DNA of 64,000 nucleotides from Echria macrotheca (GCA_030411725.1 MU839844.1:186001-250000), one strand, 5' to 3'. Counted from the first letter of the stretch, positions 1-10,944 are shown. Numbers and translations are program-made. The notes: generated by a model not told the origin, from the sequence alone.

Positions 1-1
1 T

Positions 2-1099
2 CACAACATTCTGGTCATCGATCTCCTCGGGCCATCCCTGGAAGATTTGTTCGACCACTGCAATCGGAGGTTCACGTTGAAGACGGTCGTCATGGTTGCG
101 AAGCAGATGCTTTCGCGGGTGCAAACCATCCATGAGAAGAATCTCATCTACCGCGATATCAAGCCTGACAATTTCCTGATCGGCAGGCCCGGCACTAAGA
201 CGGCCAATGTGATTCACGTTGTGGATTTCGGTATGGCGAAGCAGTATCGCGACCCTAAGACGAAGCAGCACATACCGTACCGGGAACGCAAGTCGCTTTC
301 GGGAACTGCGCGGTACATGAGTATCAACACGCATCTTGGTCGCGAACAATCGAGACGAGACGATTTGGAAGCGCTTGGCCATGTGTTCATGTACTTCCTG
401 CGAGGAGGTCTGCCATGGCAGGGGCTCAAGGCTGCGACGAACAAGCAGAAGTACGAGAAGATTGGCGAGAAGAAGCAGACGACGCAGATCAAGGAGCTCT
501 GCGAAGGCTTCCCGGATCAGTTTGCTCAGTACCTCACGTATGTCCGCAATCTTGGCTTCGAGGACACCCCCGACTATGATTATCTGCGAGAACTCTTCAC
601 CCAGGCACTGAAAGATGCAGGCGGTGTTGAAGACGGAGAATACGACTGGATGAAGGTCGGCAAGCCGGATAAGAAGGGGGACTGGGACAGGGGCGGTGCC
701 CTCCACAACCCAAACGCCCGGCCTGGCGCCTCAGCCATGGAGATCCACGCGAACTCTCGAGGCGCCACGACGCACCACCAGAGCGATGCTCGAGCCCAGC
801 AACTCACCATGGCTCGTTTAAACGCCGCGCAACCCCCGACGCCACCGAACCGACAGTCGAAGCAAGGTCGGCCAAACGTCCCCGCATTGGGGGCTTCGAG
901 GCCCGGGGGTTATATGGCGGCCGCGCCGACGCCGACGGGCTCTACTCAGGCGCAATTCCAGCACAGCTCCCAGACCTTACCCCAGAGACAGCCGACGAAC
1001 CTTGCCGCAGTCCCCAACACCCAGGTGCCGCCGCAGAATAATCCTCAACCGCAGCCTACCGGCTTCCAGAAGTTCATGAAGACGCTCTGCTGCGGTTAA
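2..1099 (+). CDS. yck: Casein kinase I, YCK1/2-type (5' end cut off by window)
   Basis: Membrane-anchored serine/threonine kinase of the CK1 family; yeast relatives act at the plasma membrane in nutrient sensing, endocytosis and morphogenesis. The frame is open from base 2 (reading HNILVIDLLGPSLEDLF), so the N-lobe lies outside the window. Visible are the catalytic loop YRDIKPDNFL, the DFG motif in VVDFGMAKQYRD, the CK1-specific activation region (GTARYMSINTHLG, then GREQSRRDDLEALGHV) and the end of the kinase core near EYDWMKV. A roughly 130-residue Gln/Pro/Asn-rich tail follows and ends in FMKTLCCG. The terminal Cys pair is the palmitoylation signal that separates YCK proteins from nuclear HRR25-type CK1. 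No intron is evident in this part. Identification is by family motifs and the CC terminus; the missing start prevents a length comparison. Confidence 0.93.
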   Translation, partial: HNILVIDLLGPSLEDLFDHCNRRFTLKTVVMVAKQMLSRVQTIHEKNLIYRDIKPDNFLIGRPGTKTANVIHVVDFGMAKQYRDPKTKQHIPYRERKSLSGTARYMSINTHLGREQSRRDDLEALGHVFMYFLRGGLPWQGLKAATNKQKYEKIGEKKQTTQIKELCEGFPDQFAQYLTYVRNLGFEDTPDYDYLRELFTQALKDAGGVEDGEYDWMKVGKPDKKGDWDRGGALHNPNARPGASAMEIHANSRGATTHHQSDARAQQLTMARLNAAQPPTPPNRQSKQGRPNVPALGASRPGGYMAAAPTPTGSTQAQFQHSSQTLPQRQPTNLAAVPNTQVPPQNNPQPQPTGFQKFMKTLCCG

Positions 1100-2307
1100 G
1101 TGGAGACACTGCTGTCTGTTTGACCTTGATACGAGTAGGTCAACATTCCTCGTTGGACTCACTCGGTTTCTAACAATAGCAGGTATCAAACAGGACGACG
1201 ATGACGACCTATATAGACAGACTTGCGCCAACCATAGCTGCATGATTTGCCGGAACATCCATTCTCGGTTTTGCATGAACATAGAGGATACCTTCATTTC
1301 ACAAGCGGTTTTGAGCAAACAGGGGCGGAGATGTCATGACGACCACAGTAATCCGCTCCGATCGCGTTCTTCTTTCTTGTCCTTGGGTCTGCTCCTCGTT
1401 TCGGTTGCCGGGAAGGCGTTTTAATTCTGGGGCTGGCCGGGAAGGAAAATCACCCTGAACGCTTGTCACCCACCTTACCTCTCTTAATAATCCACATCCC
1501 GCTTCAGGACATACAAAAGAACGACATGGTGGCCGATCGAGTTTTCGCTCAGCCGCTTGGAGGACGTCTGCGTATTCCCTGGTTTCCTTGTGATTGCGGA
1601 ATAATGAATGGGTCTGACGACAGCATGGCTTCTCAGCACCAAACTGTTGTCAGTGGTCTTGGCGAAAAGCAGCACTCTGGCGAAGGATGTCTTGTCTTTC
1701 GTCTCTCATTTGTTTTGGGCTTCATAGTAGGCGTCGGGGATTTTGTTAGGAAGTGGTTCAGGTTGAACAGAGATGGTGGCACTGAGCTAGAGCAGGCCAG
1801 TTCAGTGAGGATGATCCGAGGGAGCAGCGGACTGGTGAAGGGTTGGTGTCTTGCATGCTGAAAAGTGTGTGGAGGTGTCATTCTACCATCAGATGTCGGT
1901 AAATAGTTAGATTAGGAATGCAAGAGGCAATATGAGGCTCAGTCTGTGTCGTGATAGCACCCGCGTGTGACTAGCAAAACGCAAACTCGACGGCGGGAAC
2001 CGTTTCCAACCGTGTTATATATCATTACAGTAGAGACATGACCTTTAGTGTATCATAGCATCTAACTCCGGCTCCAAATCCATGAATTCCAGCTCTGACA
2101 CCAAGCCACGCATGCCCTCTTCCTATATGGCCTCGCCTTGTCGTCGTGATTGATGGTCTGTCTGCAGCACGCCACCCTCGGCACAAATCGACCCTAGACC
2201 CACATCTACACCCGTGATTTTCCCCGAGATAGGACCGCCCTGCATGCCTACCGACCGAGAAAACAAACTCCCAGAGATATAATATGAAAACAACTCCTCG
2301 AGTCTCC
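1100..2307. other. Intergenic, convergent 3' ends
   Basis: This spacer lies between the kinase stop and the stop of the p24 gene on the other strand. Open frames here (for example 1463-1861 +) have no recognisable domains and no splice-consistent extensions. It probably holds the two 3' UTRs. Nothing else is seen. Confidence 0.6.
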
Positions 2308-3080
2308 TCATGTAAGTTTCTGCTTGATGAAGAAGGACCGCAGATGAGATAGCTGCCAGGCGCAGGTGACACCGAGGACGGTGAGCTGGATGAGGATCCA
2401 GCGGACGACGCGGGCGTTTGTGCTCTCGGACTGGTCGCGGAACTCGGCTTCGCGTTCCTGGCATACCGTTAGTAAAGCGGTGATTATTCGCGAGAGGTTA
2501 GTTGGGAAGACAAACTCGTTGAAAGACCTGCTCCCTCCGGATGTCATTCAGGCGCGCATTCAGGTCCTTGACGCGCGCCGCCAGGTCCTCGAGCTTGTTC
2601 TTGTCCGAGCTCTCGATGGCGCTCGTCTCGCCAATGGCCACGTCGAGCGTCAGGCGGATGCCGCCGTTGGGGTGGGAGAGCGAGAGCCAGTTGGAGCGGC
2701 CGCTGTTGGAGGAGGGGGTGAAACAGATCTTGTGGTCGCCGGCGGCGGCGGCGGTGAATGTGAATTTGCCCGAGGCGGCGCCGCGTTGAGAGACGACGCG
2801 GTGTTCGTTGTCGAAGACCTCCTTTTTAAGAGGGTTAGCTGATATAGGGGTAGGGACGGGAAGGTGGAAAACGTACATCGACGGAAATGTACACGCTGAT
2901 GCCGTCGTGTTTGAACCAACCCCCTCGGTGGTCGTCGTACTCCTCGGCTGTGTAGTGGCCCACCACCAGCGTGTCATGCGGGAGCTCCTCGTAGAAGCAT
3001 TTGGGCGAACTGCCTTCGATGAAGAAGTAGAGCGCTTGGGCGGCGGTGCTCAGCGAGAGCAGTGGGAGGAGTAGCCTCAT
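2308..3080 (-). CDS. p24-family (EMP24/GOLD) cargo receptor, alpha subfamily (Erp1/Erp5/Erp6-like)
   Basis: Type I membrane protein of COPI/COPII vesicles that helps sort cargo between ER and Golgi. Three exons: 3080-2877, 2821-2516 and 2457-2308; introns are 55 and 58 nt; product 219 aa. The signal peptide is MRLLLPLLSLSTAAQA. A GOLD domain follows, opening with YFFIEGSSPKCFYEELP, whose Cys pairs with the Cys in HKICFTPS. Then come a coiled-coil stretch (LEDLAARVKDLNARLNDI), the hallmark QREREAEFRDQSE, one membrane span and the tail SFFIKQKLT. The tail carries the FF COPII signal and a KxKxx COPI signal. The second intron was placed at donor GTTTGT because only this junction restores the conserved REQVFQREREAEF. 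Divergent from SWC4 with 601 bp between the starts. Confidence 0.9.
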
Positions 3081-3681
3081 CTTGGCCGGTTTGTTGAGGA
3101 GAATGATCGGGGGACCGATCAATTGGGAACCTTGGGTCGGAGTAAGAACTTCGTCGGGGAAGGGTCGTCGTCGCCGTCGTAGAATTCGTCTTTTTTTTGG
3201 CGGCTGGTGTCACTTTCGACCGTTCCCGCGCTTCGTGACAGCAGAGCCGGGGCCAAGCTTTCAAAAGCTGCCACGTTCACAAGGAAACTTTCGGGCCAGG
3301 GGGGTCGCGAAGGCGCGGTCACGTGCCACACTCCCGTCCCCAGAAGTTTTTCAGGGATCCGGGTTTTGATTGGGAGAGTTCCAACCACTGTCTGTGCTTC
3401 TGAAGCCGGGTTTCGCGATGGCCAGAAAATCGCGTCGCTCAGTTACAGCACCATTCGGGCACTAAATCAATCGGACACACAAGATCCATCGCCAAACGCG
3501 AAACCGTCGATTCTGCATCTCGGCGCACCCTTTTTTTTCGATTCATTCGCTCTTGTATTATTTAGCTTTTAATTGCGAGATTTTTTTCATTCGCGTTTGC
3601 AATCGGCGCGTGCAGCGTGCAACGAGTGCTGAACGGACCCACCAGCTGGCTGCCAGCAAACCCCCCCCGCCGCCGACCATA
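3081..3681. promoter_or_regulatory. Divergent promoter region between p24 gene and SWC4
   Basis: A 601-bp gap separates two divergent start codons. It includes pyrimidine tracts near 3535-3590 and a C-run just before the SWC4 ATG. No TATA box stands out. The call as a shared promoter rests on geometry only. Confidence 0.5.
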
Positions 3682-5556
3682 ATGACCTCCCACGATCTCC
3701 GCGATGTCCTCAACCTCCCGTCCGACCACGCCTCGGGGCCGCGACCGTCCAAGAAACAAAAGACCACGGGCCCTCGACCGAACCTCAAAGGCCTTGCCCG
3801 AGAAGTCCAAAACCTCGGCGGAGACAACCCGATTGCGATTGTTCCCGAGGTCTCGGTCTTCAAGAAACGACGATATGCGAGTCGCAAACCTGCCGCGCGT
3901 TGGGAGCTTAGGCGGTTCTCCAACTCGGCACGCGACGACGACGGCGCTCTCATCCTGCGGCATTGGCGGCGAATAGCAGAAGACGAACAGCCCCGCGAGC
4001 CGGGGGCGGATGGCGAGACACCTGCCGAGGAAAACGGAACAAGCGGAGAGAGGCCGCCGCAACAGATAGAGGACTCGGCGTTTGCCAAGTACAACGTCCG
4101 CGTATCTGTGCCGCAGTACAGCGAGGACCAGTACACGGCCAACCTGGAGAACAGCGACTGGACCAAGGCCGAGACGGATTACCTGCTCGAGCTCGCGAAG
4201 GAATACGATCTGCGATGGCCCATCATCTGGGACCGCTACGATTATCTGCCGGAGCAACCACCCGGCGAGACGAATGGGGACGTCAACATGGCCGTCGTGC
4301 CTGCACCGAAAGCGCGGACGATGGAGGACCTCAAGGCGCGTTACTACGAGGTGGCGGCCCGGATGATGGCAGTCCAGAAACCGGCTCAGTACATGACACG
4401 ACCAGAATTCGAGCTGTACGAGATCATGCAGAACTTCAATCCCGAGATGGAAAAGGCGCGGAAGGAGTTCGCGCTGAACACCATGGCGCGGTCCAAGGAC
4501 GAAGCGCGCGAGGAGGAGTCGCTTCTTCTAGAGATCAAGCGTATTCTTGCTCGGACCGAGCGCTTCAACGAGGAGCGTCGGGAGCTATATAGTCGTTTGG
4601 ACTATCCGGCGACCGACGCCGATATTACGTCGTTCAAGACATCCGCGGGTCTCCAAGCTCTGCTGCAGAATTTGTTGAATCTTGATAAGTCCAAGAAGCG
4701 GAAGAGCCTGATAGGCCCCGGGGAAGGCGCGACGCCAACCAGTGCGGTGCCAGGAAGCGCCATCTCCGAAGGGCCAACCCACCGTCGCGAGAGCATCGCG
4801 GCGTCGGCACCTGGCGGCCACAGGGACTCTCTCGGCGGCACGCCAGCGACACCGGTCGACGCCGCGCCGACAGCAGCCAACAAGAAGAAGGGCGCGCAGC
4901 AGCCGGAGCGGCGTAAGCTTACGCCTCTAGAGGAGCAGACGTACGGCGTGACGTTTCACGAACGGCTGGGCAGCGGGCCGACGTTCCGGTACGAAAAGAT
5001 TAACAAGCTCTTCAGCCACAAGTCGGGCCAGCAGCAGGCAAGGATTACTAATGTGCTCAATGAGCTGGATATCCCTGCGCGGCTGGCCATGCCAACGGCG
5101 GCCGTGTCTGCGCAGTTTGAGCTGCTCTGGGCCGCGGTTATCAAGTTGGTTGATTTGCGGAAAGCGAGTGATCGGATGGATGCGGATATCAAGGTTGAGG
5201 AGGCCAAGAGGGCCGAGGTTGCGAAGGCCAAGGGAGATGGGGGGCAGAAGGTGGGTGATAAGGTTAATGGTGATGCGGCTGTCGGGGATGGGAAGGAAGT
5301 GGATAGGGCGTTGGTTGATCCGCCTATTGATATGTCCGCTCAGAATGGGAATGCGGAGGGCGGGTCGTCTCGGCCGGGGACCAGTGGGAGTGTGGTTGCT
5401 GGTGTTACGGGGGTTGCGGCGGAGGAAGTGGATGGGGAGAAGGAGAAGGAGAAGGAGAGGCTGAGTGTTAGGCCGGGGAGCAGCGGGGCGCATAAGCGGA
5501 GTGCAAGCGTGTTGAGTGCGGCGAGTGATAAGAGCAATAAGAGGCAGAAGAAGTAG
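3682..5556 (+). CDS. swc4: SWR1/NuA4 complex subunit Swc4 (DMAP1 family)
   Basis: Shared subunit of the SWR1 (H2A.Z deposition) and NuA4 (histone H4/H2A acetylation) chromatin complexes in the nucleus. A single exon encodes 624 aa. The first ATG after the 5' C-rich leader is at 3682 and begins MTSHDLRDVLNLPSD, the conserved Swc4/DMAP1 N-terminus. Upstream in-frame codons contain no ATG. The SANT/Myb-like domain lies at about residues 154-190 (NLENSDWTKAETDYLLELA, then RWPIIWDRYDYL). A DMAP1 region with ARYYEVAARMM-type helices follows, then the C-terminal block EEQTYGVTFHERLGSGPTFR. The last ~120 residues are low-complexity, Gly/Glu/Lys-rich, with GTG/GTT-rich codons unlike the rest, and end in a basic KSNKRQKK that could be nuclear targeting. 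Confidence 0.93.
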   Translation: MTSHDLRDVLNLPSDHASGPRPSKKQKTTGPRPNLKGLAREVQNLGGDNPIAIVPEVSVFKKRRYASRKPAARWELRRFSNSARDDDGALILRHWRRIAEDEQPREPGADGETPAEENGTSGERPPQQIEDSAFAKYNVRVSVPQYSEDQYTANLENSDWTKAETDYLLELAKEYDLRWPIIWDRYDYLPEQPPGETNGDVNMAVVPAPKARTMEDLKARYYEVAARMMAVQKPAQYMTRPEFELYEIMQNFNPEMEKARKEFALNTMARSKDEAREEESLLLEIKRILARTERFNEERRELYSRLDYPATDADITSFKTSAGLQALLQNLLNLDKSKKRKSLIGPGEGATPTSAVPGSAISEGPTHRRESIAASAPGGHRDSLGGTPATPVDAAPTAANKKKGAQQPERRKLTPLEEQTYGVTFHERLGSGPTFRYEKINKLFSHKSGQQQARITNVLNELDIPARLAMPTAAVSAQFELLWAAVIKLVDLRKASDRMDADIKVEEAKRAEVAKAKGDGGQKVGDKVNGDAAVGDGKEVDRALVDPPIDMSAQNGNAEGGSSRPGTSGSVVAGVTGVAAEEVDGEKEKEKERLSVRPGSSGAHKRSASVLSAASDKSNKRQKK

Positions 5557-6085
5557 ATTTCGGGGGTGTAGGGTAGCGTAAATGTAGGAGTTATGATTCG
5601 ATGTTGGTTTCATCAAAGTGGAAGCTGAGTGAAGGTATTATCGGTCTGTCGGGTGAGTGGTAAAGGTCCAAGGTCGGTAACTCTGACTCTTGTTGAGCAT
5701 ACATAGATGATGGCCACCTGTCCCGATGTCGAGGTCAAACACACAAAGGTAAATACAAGAAGACCATTTGCGTGTCGCTTCTGTCTAGCAGCACTTGCTA
5801 GACTAGGTACCTAGGCTGAGCTCGGTGTGCCTTAGACCTACCTTAGTTCCAGCCCAGCTTTGCGTGCTACCGAGGAACACCAGGAAGATACTCGTATTCC
5901 ATCCACACTGAGGGCAGTGAGTGGCCGCTGATGAGACAGGCCATGGACCGGTCGTCTGACGTGCTCGGGTATGTACTTCCAGGTTGTACTGTGTGATCTT
6001 GGGTATTGTCTGGGCTATATCCGTCAACGTCAGACTTCTCAGGCGTGTGTCTCTACGAGATGAGGTAGTGGCGACACCTCTCTCC

Positions 6086-6086
6086 C

Positions 6087-6137
<51 letters not shown>

Positions 6138-6150
6138 TCGTTTGTCTGTC
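6086..6150. repeat. Tetranucleotide microsatellite (CTGT)n
   Basis: About thirteen uninterrupted CTGT units from 6086 to 6137, decaying to imperfect units (a CTGTTCG then a TTTG interruption) by 6150. The apparent LSVCLSVCL reading frame across it is an artefact of the repeat. Confidence 0.95.
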
Positions 6151-6607
6151 TAGATTACAGCCACGGAAAGATGAAGTATCATCTGGAGCTCCCCGTGGGC
6201 TGGACTAACCCACTCTCTCGAGCCTGTGGCACGTCCCGAATCAGGTCAGGTCATGTCAGGTCCAGCCTAGCAGGTAGACGATTGCGGTTCGTCGCCTGCC
6301 TCTCGGAATACAGTATCTCTGTAGACCTGACTGAGGAAGGGGAAGTCTCTCGCCATCATTAACGAGGGGCCAGGATTCAACAATGCGGGAGGCTTTGTTC
6401 CTCTACGAATCTTCTTGAGAGAATTGGGGAGAGGGAAGAGTTCTCGAGGGGGGGTTTATAGTCTGGGAATTGTGGGGCGATAAGCGGCGGTGGATGTGGA
6501 AGGAAGGTACTTTGTGAGGGGAGGAAAGAACGATACCTGGCAGGCGGGTAATCCCTCGGGGTCTTTATCTTTGAAGTGTCTAGCTGATCTGTGAGTAACA
6601 CCCAGTA

Positions 6608-6938
6608 CCATGCAGAGGGGGGGGGGGGGGTTTAAACAGGCTATTGTAAGCGTTTTGGGAGTAGTAACAGAGTGTTCGCGCTCCCAACAGAGTATTCACA
6701 CCTCAACAGAGCTATAAAAGGGGAAAAGAGCCAAAATTCTACTATCGACTTAACAGATGTTCGGCCTAACAGGCCGGGGGGGGGTCCAACCAACAGCCGT
6801 TAGGCCCTCAAAAGCTTTTAGAAGGAAAATTGGGGGTTGACCAAATCACACGAGAGATTTAAAGCACTGGCTACCATGTTGAGCCTCCAACAGTCTGCTT
6901 TGACCTCTGTTAAACCCCGCCCCCCCTCCCCTGCATGG
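6608..6938. mobile_element. MITE-like non-autonomous DNA transposon, Tc1/mariner-type ends
   Basis: The 331-bp element has terminal inverted repeats of about 32 bp. The left end reads CCATGCAG, then a run of 14 G after one A, then TTTAAACAG. The right end, read in reverse complement, is CCATGCAG, a 16-base G-rich run, then TTTAACAG. Both ends are bordered by TA (6606-6607 and 6939-6940), the target duplication of Tc1/mariner elements. The interior encodes no transposase. It carries eight direct copies of AACAG (6635, 6666, 6686, 6705, 6752, 6768, 6792, 6889) and one inverted at 6907; the second to fourth are spaced 19-20 bp. The repeats and TA borders are directly visible; superfamily assignment is inferred from TA alone. 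Confidence 0.75.
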
Positions 6939-8580
6939 TATATCGGGGTTTTAACTTATGGATTGGTGGTGTTGTTTGGGCGGGCTGCCGTTCGGTTCTA
7001 TCCTGGGGGGACTGTTTGCTGTTGGGATGTATCTGGAGATGTGTTTGTAGTGATGCTTATCGTGGTGGTCATTTACCAGCGGTTGCTGGAGTATGAGATC
7101 CGCGTGCTTTGCGTTATAGAGTTTCCGGGGTTTATGCATGGTCTAGGATAACGTTACATGTGCTGATATCTGGTGCTGAGGATGGAGATGCGGGTATGGT
7201 ATTGGAAGGTTTGTTTGTAGTTAAAGTTATGGGGGTATACATGTATTCATGAGGATATTTCTCAGGGCAGCTATCTCTATGTGAAAGAGGTCTAGCGGTG
7301 GTTAGGCATCTCAGCTTGACCGTCCTGTTACTGAATTCCCCAAGTCATATCAGATAGTAGCATCTGTTGTGCTGGGGTATAAACAAGAGAGTGATGGTGT
7401 TTGTTAGTTATTCTTTCTGACGGGTTGCTATTTCACACCTTGGTCAAGGGCCATGGTTACGGTGCCGTTGCCGGTACAGGAGTGGTTATCCCCGAAGCAC
7501 CGGCAAGTATTGTCGAGGATGATGATTCAGTCGTGTATCGCTAGATAGGTAGGTAGCTAGCGAAGAGATTGATGTCTAATCTGTCCAGGTCGCTTTTTCC
7601 CTACGATGCCATGAGTTACCATTGCCGTTTCTCATCACAGAGGACTTCAGTGATAATACGCGGAAGTACATTTCCTGAGACAACTGTTCCCTTCATCTTC
7701 TCTCGCACACCCATAACCATCATATTTGATGTAAACGTGCTTCCAAACAAATCCACCCTACCTCCAGTAACAATAGGATACGGCCATGTCGCAGCACAAC
7801 ACATTCATTCATCCATCAATACCTTCTTACCACACCGGCACAACCGCACTGATAAGTTCCCCAGCCCCTAGCCACACACCTCCCGACAACCAAAGCCTCC
7901 CAGCCTCAACAACAGACATACACAAAGTCAACAAAAACTCTTCAGCATATAGACATCAATACTCCTACTTATAGAAACACGACCACCACCCATTATTCTA
8001 AAGCTAAACTAAACAAAAGCAAAAAGCCATCACAGCGCCGCAGCCTGCTCCTGAACGTGTATAAAAACACCAACCCCACCCATCCCTCAATTCCCAGCCC
8101 CATCCCCGACCATTTAGCCAATGCAAATGATCATGCTGAACCCGAAAAGTTTGTGAAACACAACCGCCGACGCCGTCAAAAGAACAAACACCCGCACACA
8201 CCTCAGCAATGACACAAAAAAAAGCAAGCCAGCCATCCATCCATCCACATGACAGAAATCCAAGCAAGGAACCAGAGAGAATATTAAGAAACACCAGCAT
8301 GCTACCAGAGCTACCGATGTCCATTCATTTCCCATGGTCTTTCTGTTGGACATCCCCTCTTCTCTCCTCTGATAAGGAAACCGAAAAAGGGAAACATATA
8401 CGTATATGCGGGTGCGGTGAATACAACTGGATAGAGGGGGAAGAAAAGAGAAAACAGTTAACGATATTTTTCTTGTTATACACACACGCACACACAAGTC
8501 CGAGTCCGATTAAAACTGGGTATCATAGAGATAGAGAGATAAAAAGAAACCACAAGAGTGACACACACGACTACTCGGAG

Positions 8581-10741
8581 CTAATTTATAAAGGAAATGC
8601 CCCTGCGATGGGTGGCCTTGTGACCCATGTAGATGCTATACGTCGCGACATCCTATTTTCATCTCGTCAGCACTTGTCACTGTTTCAAAAGAATACTCGC
8701 CGGAGTGGAACATACCCTAGAAATAACAGACCCAGCCCCAATGGTCGACCCCTTCCCGATCCGCACACCGGGCAAAATCACCACATTCGCCGCGATCCAC
8801 ACATCGTCCTCAATAACAACGGGCTTGCCAAACTGCGTGCCGCTGTTCCCCAGCCGCCGGCGCGGGTCGGTACTGCACGTGCCGGTATAGATGCACACAT
8901 TCGGACTGATAATCACATTCGTCCCAATGCGCACCTCGCAGACATCATTGATCAGACAGTTGCGCCCAATCGACACGTTGTTGCCGATGCGGATGTTGTA
9001 CCCATAGTCGCAGTTGAACGGCGCTTCGACCGTGGCATTCTCGCCGACATGGCCAGCTCGGGTCACAGGCGACATGACGGTCGGCGTGATGTGCACGCCC
9101 TCGCGCGGGTGGAGGATATCCCGGAATAACCTAGCCCGCTCGGCTGGCGAGACGCCGAGGTTCGGGTTGGTCGAGTTGTTGAAGCGCCAGCAGGCCGCGT
9201 TGCAGCGCTCGCGCTCGAGAACGAGCTCCTTGTCGAAGGGGTAGTAGGGACGCCCGTTGAGCATCTCCTCCTTCTCGCGGCGTTGGCGGTCACTGGGGAA
9301 CTGCGTGTGCGACAGGGCGAGCTGGGCCGTGGCCTGCGCGCCGCTGGATGGGGGTTGGGCCGACATGGGCGTGATGGCGCTCGGCGGCGTGTTGGTCCGG
9401 CTACCGTGGAGGTTAAACGGAGGCTGCGTCAGCGTGCTGCTATGGGGAGGTGGTGGCGGCGGAGGTGGCTGCTGGTGGTCAGGGTCGGTCCTAGTAAGAT
9501 CGTGGAGCGGAGGTACCCTCTGATACTCCTTGGGAGTGCGGTCCGAGAAGGCCGTGGTCGGCGCGGCACTGACGGGCGTAGGAAAGACGTTGGCGGTCGC
9601 CGACGTGGCATACGAGAGGGCCGAGAGCTTATTGTCGGGTGTGCCTACCGATGCGCTGGGTAACGTCGAGGCCGTGGGCCTGTCGTCGTCGCTTTGGAGT
9701 GGACGACCTTGGGGCGGCGTGATGCGTAATGAAGGCTGGGTACGGTTATATGTTATGGGGTCTCGCTTGGACGGGTGGCCAAGCAGGGGCGCGTTGCCGT
9801 ACGGCGGCGGCTGCTGGGGCATCCCATAGGCGCCAGGGGGGATGTAGTTAGGGTCCTTGGACTCGATATTGATCTGAGCCGGTTTGTTCTCAGGTTTCGG
9901 CCAGCTGCCCCTCTGCGGCGGGTAACCGGCGCAGACGAAGCCTCCCCGAACACAATTGCTACCTGTTGGAATTGTCAGCAAACGGCTCCAAACACAAATT
10001 CTCCCCCCAAAAAGACTCACATTCGGGCTTTGTTTCGTCGCATTTCTTCTTGCGCTTTCGACACGTCAGACAGCCCGTCTTGGTGCGGTTGCTAAAGTTG
10101 CGCTTCCGCTTTTTCGGATCTGACTGGATCACGCCATCTCTTCGCTGCTCCGGAGTATACGGGCCCGAATACATGCCGCGCTCCTCGCCGTCCGAGTTCT
10201 GGCCGCCGTAATCGGCACTGTCTCCCTGGCTCGTTGCTCTCCTCAAACGGTCGCCCATGTGCTCATCTGACTGCGCCGAAACGGGTCCAGCAGAGTAGGG
10301 GCCTTCGTAGCTCGAGTTCCGCTCGTCCTGTTGCTGCTGCCACTGCTCGCTTCCCTCGCGGCCATCAGCGCCGTAGTTGCCTCGATGCGGCGTACCATAT
10401 CGATCACGTGATTCTGACTGCGGCCGGTGAAGACCGTGCTGATCAGTCCTTTCGAGCGGTGATGGTTGTTGCTCGCCCCGTGGTGAGTCCGAGTGCGCCC
10501 GTTTCCGTTTATTTGGATTTTCCGAATCTGGGTAGCTGGTAGACGAAAAGTGCTGCCTGTCGTGGGTTGCGCCGGCGCTCCATCCTTCCCGCTCGGCCTG
10601 GCTTGTCGCTGCGTCGCCCGCTGACCTGGGCTCCCCGTTCGTACTTTGCCCGTTCGTCCGGTCGAAATCTATCGGCCCGTTGATTCCTTCTGTGGCTTTG
10701 GGTGAGCCCCCATTGAGGGCTGTGAACGTAGCCATCTTCAT
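8581..10741 (-). CDS. Zn2Cys6 DNA-binding protein fused to NodL/maltose-acetyltransferase-like domain
   Basis: Predicted nuclear regulator of 679 aa. Three exons: 10741-10021, 9962-8716 and 8652-8581; introns are 58 and 63 nt. Residues 1-215 are Gly/Ser/Gln/Glu-rich and disordered, with a basic KKRKRN stretch before the zinc cluster. C224, C227, C234, C241, C244 and C251 form a canonical Zn2Cys6 cluster; the first intron splits the codon of C241. A Pro-rich linker (residues ~255-465, including a Pro8 run) follows, then a Mac domain (~469-524, MLNGRPYYPFDKELV) and a left-handed beta-helix of hexapeptide repeats (~531-656, NCDYGYNIRIGNNVSIGRN to IGAGSVIS). The last exon restores the family ending DVATYSIYMG. 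At the site where NodL/LacA/Maa enzymes carry the catalytic His (ATHP-type motif) this protein has TCSTDP, with C603, so catalysis is doubtful. A second in-frame ATG lies two codons downstream of the first. Target genes are unknown. Confidence 0.87.
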
Positions 10742-10920
10742 TCGTAGCGATGCGCCCGCTGCAAAATTGGTGATCGCGTCCCAACCTGCTGTCTAGCACG
10801 AGCGGCAGAGAGTCGCGCGCGGCCGTCTAGATCTATCCGCTCCTCGCGCGGGTGCAAAAGGCACGCCCAGGAGCGAGAAGACGGCGATATGAGGATCCGT
10901 CGTCAGTCGCGACGGAAATC

Positions 10921-10944
10921 GCGGATGCGGATGCGGATGCGGAT
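10921..10944. repeat. (GCGGAT)4 tandem repeat
   Basis: Four exact GCGGAT units, about 180 bp upstream of the Zn2Cys6 start codon. Confidence 0.9.

Larger units (their letters stand above)
5557..8580. other. Gene-free spacer with microsatellite and MITE
   Basis: About 3 kb between the end of SWC4 and the end of the Zn2Cys6/acetyltransferase gene. It contains the CTGT microsatellite (6086-6150), the inverted-repeat element (6608-6938), the palindrome CTAGGTACCTAG (5804-5815) and a CA-rich stretch near 8480-8498, probably in the 3' UTR of the next gene. Open frames here are short and low-complexity; none is supported as coding. Confidence 0.6.

Noticed and set aside
3558..4257. Minus-strand frames opposite SWC4 (202 and 231 aa)
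   Set aside because: Shadows of a strongly conserved coding exon; no independent motif.
5984..6208. Frame encoding LSVCLSVCLSVCL
   Set aside because: Translation of the CTGT microsatellite, not a Cys-rich peptide gene.
8209..9129. 306-aa plus-strand open frame
   Set aside because: It lies antisense to the end of the Zn2Cys6/acetyltransferase gene and in its 3' UTR; no domain, low-complexity CA-rich start.
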